From: Cyclobacteriaceae bacterium
Lineage (GTDB): Bacteria; Bacteroidota; Bacteroidia; Cytophagales; Cyclobacteriaceae
Length of the DNA: 64,000 nucleotides
Direction of reading: 5' to 3'
Assembly (NCBI GenBank): GCA_019638255.1
Contig: JAHBUD010000002.1
Location: 290,092-354,091 of the forward strand
In this document: piece after piece, positions 59,838 through 64,000 of the stretch
How positions within the stretch are numbered: the first letter of the stretch is position 1
How the letters are laid out: the number at the start of each line of letters is the position of its first letter
The notes under the pieces: generated by a model
Told to the model about the DNA's origin: nothing
What the model saw: the letters and a program-made list of their open reading frames with translations, nothing else
The model's database searches: none
Program-made: the position numbers and the translations under genes

Positions 59838-61280
59838 TCACACCGCAAGGATGCGCTCCACAGCCTGGTTACGATAGACAAGCAGGCTTAAAGCAAAAAC
59901 CCCGATCGCAAGAAGAATTAATCCGGTAACATCGGCTAAGAACTGTTCTTCAACATCACCGCCATTGTAGGCGAACTGTGGCAGTTCACCAAACATTTCC
60001 TTCTTCATCACTTCATTCCTGAACATGCGGGGTACAAAGTACCCGCGCCATGTTCCTGCAAAGTCTACTACCTGCTGGCGGTATGCTGCATAATGCCGCG
60101 ATGAAGTACCCGCCAACTCATTGAAACTGTTCTGAAGTAATACAGCAGGAGAAAAAAATCGTAACTTATCCACCGTACGCTGTTGTGCCTGGAGTTTCGA
60201 TTCATACTCAATCAATATCGGCTCAACGGCCTTGCGAATCTCTCCCTGTGAAGCAAAGTAAGAGAGCCAGAAGGGATAAAGGGATTGCTCACTTGTATCA
60301 GTTCTTGCCAGTTCCGGGTGATCGCGATAATAACCGGAAAGTATTTCATCGGCTTTCTTTTGCGCATCGGCTTCTGCCTTTCGTAATTCGGTGAGCATAC
60401 CTACCCGTGAAGGCACCGGGTAAAGACTGTTGGCCAGTTGGCTGATGATAGCCGGAACCAGCAATACCAACAGTACCCAAAGTGAAACCAATACAACGGC
60501 ATTGCTTCCGGATGATTTTCCCCTAAGGTTAACCCAGAAGGAAAGCCCAAACCAGAAAAGCATGTACGCCAATACCGCAATGATCAGCTTTACCACAGAT
60601 CCTATTTCGGTCGTAACCGATACACCTGAAATCGCCAAAGAGAAAACAAAAGCAACGATAAACACCACGGAAAGAATGATGTAGCGTATCACCAGTTTAT
60701 TGAGTAGCCAACGTGTGGGCGCTACAGGCTGTACGAGTGTTAACCGCATGGTGCCCGATTCCTTTTCTGAACTCAGTACGTTGTAACTGAAGGCCAGTAC
60801 CAGCAAGGGCAGCAGGTAAATGCTCACAAAGGCCAAATCAAAACTACCGAACAATAGCTGTACAGGATTTGATAACTCCGAAAAGCCAAGCGTTAGCGCT
60901 TCACCGTAAAGGCGCGGCTTAACCATGTGCGTGAACAAATCACTTTGCCCGGTGGATACCAGCGCAAGGGGTTGGGCTTCAAACGCACATACACGGGCAG
61001 CACGCTGACCAATCACATTCAGCCGCTGAGGGTTTTGCCATACGGGTAACCCGTGTTTTAATCCCTGATCGACCGAATCAATCAAGGCAACATACATATC
61101 ATCGGTAGCTCGCTCCTCTTCAAAAGCTTTCTCCAATGGGGCTTGACGTTCCGCCACTTTCTCCCTGCCATTATGTGCTGCGTAAAAACATACTGCCAAC
61201 AGGATTAACGACAAAACGATTATCCATCGATCACGCAACAAACCCAGCCATTCGTATCTATATTGATTCTTTAGTGCCAT
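59838..61280 (-). CDS. ABC-2 type transporter permease, DUF3526-like (second)
   Basis: A 480-residue protein. An N-terminal helix (~18-33) precedes a large periplasmic loop (~35-150). A central bundle of about five helices (~155-285) contains SSEKESGTMRLTLVQPVAP, the ABC-2 coupling signature. A second soluble section (~290-440) and a final helix (~455-475) follow. It pairs with the gene upstream and the ATPase at 62751-63449. Confidence 0.88.
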   Translation of the reverse strand: MALKNQYRYEWLGLLRDRWIIVLSLILLAVCFYAAHNGREKVAERQAPLEKAFEEERATDDMYVALIDSVDQGLKHGLPVWQNPQRLNVIGQRAARVCAFEAQPLALVSTGQSDLFTHMVKPRLYGEALTLGFSELSNPVQLLFGSFDLAFVSIYLLPLLVLAFSYNVLSSEKESGTMRLTLVQPVAPTRWLLNKLVIRYIILSVVFIVAFVFSLAISGVSVTTEIGSVVKLIIAVLAYMLFWFGLSFWVNLRGKSSGSNAVVLVSLWVLLVLLVPAIISQLANSLYPVPSRVGMLTELRKAEADAQKKADEILSGYYRDHPELARTDTSEQSLYPFWLSYFASQGEIRKAVEPILIEYESKLQAQQRTVDKLRFFSPAVLLQNSFNELAGTSSRHYAAYRQQVVDFAGTWRGYFVPRMFRNEVMKKEMFGELPQFAYNGGDVEEQFLADVTGLILLAIGVFALSLLVYRNQAVERILAV

Positions 61281-61325
61281 AATTCCGAAAACTATTTAGT
61301 TTAAATATATCCCTGGTACACTTGA

Positions 61326-62744
61326 TCAAGGCTTCAACCTTGCACAACGAATTACTACGACACCAAAACTGACAGCAAGCCATACAACAAGCACCACAAA
61401 ATTGCCGGTGTTGGCACTGAGTACAGAAGCATAGGTCGGGGGTGTGTAATCAAACGGTTCAATCTTATTCCATAGCTCCAGATCAGATTTATACGACCAA
61501 TCGCCATAGCGTGAATTGTCCGCAAAATCCATATTAAGTGCGTTCATCATTTCAAGCCTATACTTTTCTGCTTCGTTGCTGAAATGCCAGTGGCTGTGGT
61601 AATCGGTTCGGCACATGGCCATGGAAAGAAAACGAGCCGGTAAAAAAGGACTCAATGCAGCAGCATTACGGTATAACCGGCTCTGCTTTTCATAAATCTC
61701 TTTTAAATGCTCATAGTGTTTGAAGAATATTTCGGCTTCATGCTCTTCACCTTTCTGCATCAGGTACCCATCGAAATTGAAGGGCAGTTGCTGCACACTG
61801 TCTACCCCGTATTCCGCTAACACCTCTTGTTCGAGCTTTCGCGCGGCATCATTCCAGGGGTCGTGCCCATCCAGTCCCTTCTTTTTATCTTCATTCACCG
61901 CTTCCATAAATTCCTGCTGCGTAGGATACGGGTAAAGTTGATCGGCCAGGTTCGTTACTACCTTGGGCATACCCAAACAGGCCACCATCCACACGGCCAG
62001 CAAAATCACAAAAGCAATGCTTGATTTATTAACCCAGGCCGATACCAGTAAGACGATGTTCGAAAAAATGGCGTAGTATAAAACATACACCACAAAGAGA
62101 ATCAACAAGGCAGACCAACTTAGTTCACCAAAATCCGAAAGGTTACCGAGAAATAAAGCGGCCAACAAGAAAGCGATAACCGTAAGCAAGATAACCGGTA
62201 TCATTATGCCCAACCACTTTCCCACCACCAAACGTACCGGAGACACACCCATGCTTTGTAGTAAGCGCAAGGTTCCGGATTCACGCTCACGCGTAATAGC
62301 GTTAAACCCAACCAGGATAATCACCAATGGTACCAGAAAAAGCAATACAAAATCAGGTGTTAAATCGCCAAACCGTGACAAACCTGTTTGATCTTGAGCC
62401 GCGATGAATTGTGCTTCGTTGCGCACATGGGCTTCGAGGTAAATGCTTACGCCTGTGTACTTGTCTACGCCTTGATCCAATAAGGACATAGGATATTTTG
62501 GTTTGAACGCGTAGGTTCCATAGTGCGCAGCGGAGTGTGGATTTTTAGCTTCCTGGCTGGTCCAGTTCAATCGTTCTTTTTCAGCCGCTTCCCGATGTTG
62601 CGCATTCACAAAATCATAATACCGTTTGCCTGAAAATGCAGCAACCACCAACAACACCAGGCACAATGCAGATAACACTCTGAAACGTCCATCCCGAAGG
62701 ACTTCCTTCATTTCTTTGGCAGCAATTTTTAGGATCATGTTCAT
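61326..62744 (-). CDS. ABC-2 type transporter permease, DUF3526-like (first)
   Basis: A 472-residue protein with the same plan as its downstream partner: N-terminal helix (~21-38), periplasmic loop, multi-helix core (~130-270) containing TRERESGTLRLLQSMGVSP, a long soluble section (~275-440) and a C-terminal helix (~445-465). The two permeases are diverged paralogues and probably heterodimerise. It starts 6 bp after the ATPase gene. Confidence 0.9.
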   Translation of the reverse strand: MNMILKIAAKEMKEVLRDGRFRVLSALCLVLLVVAAFSGKRYYDFVNAQHREAAEKERLNWTSQEAKNPHSAAHYGTYAFKPKYPMSLLDQGVDKYTGVSIYLEAHVRNEAQFIAAQDQTGLSRFGDLTPDFVLLFLVPLVIILVGFNAITRERESGTLRLLQSMGVSPVRLVVGKWLGIMIPVILLTVIAFLLAALFLGNLSDFGELSWSALLILFVVYVLYYAIFSNIVLLVSAWVNKSSIAFVILLAVWMVACLGMPKVVTNLADQLYPYPTQQEFMEAVNEDKKKGLDGHDPWNDAARKLEQEVLAEYGVDSVQQLPFNFDGYLMQKGEEHEAEIFFKHYEHLKEIYEKQSRLYRNAAALSPFLPARFLSMAMCRTDYHSHWHFSNEAEKYRLEMMNALNMDFADNSRYGDWSYKSDLELWNKIEPFDYTPPTYASVLSANTGNFVVLVVWLAVSFGVVVIRCARLKP

Positions 62745-62750
62745 GGCGGT

Positions 62751-63449
62751 TTAATTCATGTGTTGCAGGTAGAGTTTTTCCAGGTCGGCATGGTTGATTT
62801 GCTCAGTTGTTAGCGTTTCCACCAGTTTGCCTTCCTTCATGATACCGATGTGCGTTCCTGTTTCTTTCGCGCGGAACAAATCGTGTGTAGCCATGAGCGT
62901 TGCTACGCCTTGCTGACTAAGTTTCTTAAGTAGCGCAGCAAACTCGTTGCTGGCCTTTGGGTCAAGACCTGAAGTAGGCTCATCCAACAGCAGTATTTTG
63001 GCCTGTTTGGCTAGCGCAATGGCAATACCTACTTTCTGACGCATACCTTTTGAGTAGTTGCTCACACGTTTGTGCACGGCATCTGGCTGAAGACCGGCTT
63101 CGGATAAATAGGATTCAAGTTCTTCGTTGGTGCGCTTCTTTCCTGCGAGGCTGGAAAAATAATCGAGGTTTTCCAACCCAGTAAGATTTGGGTACAACAT
63201 CAGGTTCTCTGGGATATAAGCCAGAAGTTTTTTTGTCTCCAGTGGTTCTTCAGCAACACTCCACTCACCAATCACCGCTTCGCCACCGCTGGGTTCGATG
63301 AAGTTAAGAAACAAATTAATGGTGGTTGTTTTACCGGCACCATTGGCGCCAAGCAAACAGAAGATTTCACCTGGATTAACCGTGAAGGAAACATTGGACA
63401 ATGCCGGATGACCGTTGTAAACTTTCGTTAGATTTTTTGCTTGTAGCAT
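62751..63449 (-). CDS. ABC transporter ATP-binding protein
   Basis: A 232-residue ATPase with Walker A LLGANGAGKTTT (~32-43), Q-loop region YIPENLMLYPNLTG, signature NYSKGMRQKVGIAIAL and Walker B KILLLDEPTSGLDP, H-loop MATHDLF. It energises the two following ABC-2 permeases. Direction of transport cannot be told; NosF/NosY-like systems of this type often act on metal-linked or sulfur substrates. It starts 13 bp after the DUF1826 gene. Confidence 0.93.
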   Translation of the reverse strand: MLQAKNLTKVYNGHPALSNVSFTVNPGEIFCLLGANGAGKTTTINLFLNFIEPSGGEAVIGEWSVAEEPLETKKLLAYIPENLMLYPNLTGLENLDYFSSLAGKKRTNEELESYLSEAGLQPDAVHKRVSNYSKGMRQKVGIAIALAKQAKILLLDEPTSGLDPKASNEFAALLKKLSQQGVATLMATHDLFRAKETGTHIGIMKEGKLVETLTTEQINHADLEKLYLQHMN

Positions 63450-63462
63450 AGGGATTTATTTT

Positions 63463-64000
63463 TTAGGAAGTGTAATCAATGCGAAGCAGCAAACGCTTTT
63501 CGCCTGTTAATGAAATAGGTGGAGACCGGTGCACAATTCCTTTACCGGTACGTTGGTGTGGCAATTCACCTTTCAGCACAGCAATGTCATAGGTACCAAT
63601 CCGTTCAATACGGCTCCAGTCTCTAATAATATCTTCGTTCTCACCTTCGCCCAGGTATTTCCGTCTCACGTTGTCGTTGTACGTCCACTCCGTACCGGGA
63701 CCGCAATAACTGCATAGCAAACGGTAGGCATATCCGTCAATATGAAATTTCCGACAAGCATCGTGGTTAACTGTTTTCAGCGACAAGCGAATGGTTTGCG
63801 CTCGGGTAATGGTTGCAAAGAGTTCACAACACAGCCTAACATCCTTTACGAGTGGCTCAAGGGCAATCCAATTAGCCGATGTTTCACCACCAATCAGCAT
63901 TGCAATAGCCTCACGCCATTCTTCCTGTTGCTGAAGCACGGTGTCTATTCCTCGAAATGACGAATGCATGAGTTCCTGAACCGCCTTCTCCAGTCCTTCA
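63463..64000 (-). CDS. DUF1826 family protein, N-terminus off the window
   Basis: The frame remains open to the right edge, so the gene starts outside the window (an internal ATG lies at 63969). About 179 residues are visible. The C-terminal core has FHIDGYAYRLLCSYCGPGTEW and IERIGTYDIAVLKGE, with HRSPPIS near the end. The DxxxxRLLxTYxGPGTEW pattern and the late His-Arg-Ser-Pro are diagnostic of DUF1826. In proteobacteria this family is commonly found beside COG0523 GTPases in zinc-limitation loci, which agrees with the zigA-like gene at the other end of this transcript. Enzymatic role unknown. Confidence 0.82.
   Translation of the reverse strand, partial: EGLEKAVQELMHSSFRGIDTVLQQQEEWREAIAMLIGGETSANWIALEPLVKDVRLCCELFATITRAQTIRLSLKTVNHDACRKFHIDGYAYRLLCSYCGPGTEWTYNDNVRRKYLGEGENEDIIRDWSRIERIGTYDIAVLKGELPHQRTGKGIVHRSPPISLTGEKRLLLRIDYTS

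Noticed and set aside
1..64000. tRNA, rRNA or riboswitch genes
   Set aside because: No cloverleaf-type sequences with TTCGA-type T-loops, rRNA segments or known riboswitch cores were recognised in the gaps read; a tRNAscan-SE/Infernal run would settle this.

Overview
The window looks like a chromosomal piece of a Bacteroidota genome, most likely order Cytophagales. Support comes from the TAnnTTTG-type promoter -7 boxes, the near absence of Shine-Dalgarno sequences, a Na+-translocating NQR operon, DUF5916 and PF10023 family genes, and intergenic repeats typical of this phylum. No rRNA, tRNA, CRISPR array or complete mobile element was seen. Most of the window is housekeeping; the accessory parts are at about 1-600, 13.6-21.7 kb and 55.8-64 kb.

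Layout. 1-0.6 kb: the edge of a probable toxin-antitoxin locus (partial DUF2384 antitoxin) plus a broken reading frame. 0.77-6.7 kb: thioredoxin-like lipoprotein, mnmA, a GH130-like glycosidase lipoprotein, a DUF502 membrane protein, a cupin and a Gfo/Idh oxidoreductase. 6.8-11.5 kb: nqrABCDE without nqrF. 11.6-14.5 kb: cmk, translationally coupled to a 47-residue lipoprotein gene, and genes of unknown function. 14.5-18.9 kb: an A/T-rich insert holding a Hachiman-type anti-phage pair (hamA-hamB) followed by a PD-(D/E)XK-like nuclease gene, with dispersed repeats on the flanks. 19.4-25.6 kb: a secreted serpin, a Dabb protein, a large intergenic repeat field, an acyl-CoA dehydrogenase / APH-kinase / SDR operon and a CBS protein. 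25.8-35 kb: two sensor kinases, arfB, several very small membrane proteins (one zinc-ribbon gene of 51 residues), an ABC-F ATPase and a JmjC-like protein. 35.1-37.8 kb: the rplM-rpsI-rpsB-tsf operon with a well-formed promoter. 37.8-50.3 kb: an RluA-type pseudouridine synthase, a PhoR/PhoB-like pair, a PF10023 peptidase, recA, tandem FtsX/MacB-type permeases, queA, ispD, ettA and small genes. 50.4-54.6 kb: a hybrid kinase with receiver and Hpt domains, convergent with a sigma-54 response regulator. 55.0-64.0 kb: a coiled-coil lipoprotein, then one long minus-strand block (DUF1826, ABC ATPase, two ABC-2 permeases, DUF5916 outer-membrane protein, a small secreted protein, ZigA-like COG0523 GTPase) that reads as a zinc-limitation operon.

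Strongest leads: the Hachiman locus with its extra co-directional nuclease, and the seven-gene candidate zinc operon running off the right edge. Several short genes (47, 51 and 84 residues) and two partial edge genes were found by direct reading. All function calls rest on motif recognition by eye; no database search was run.
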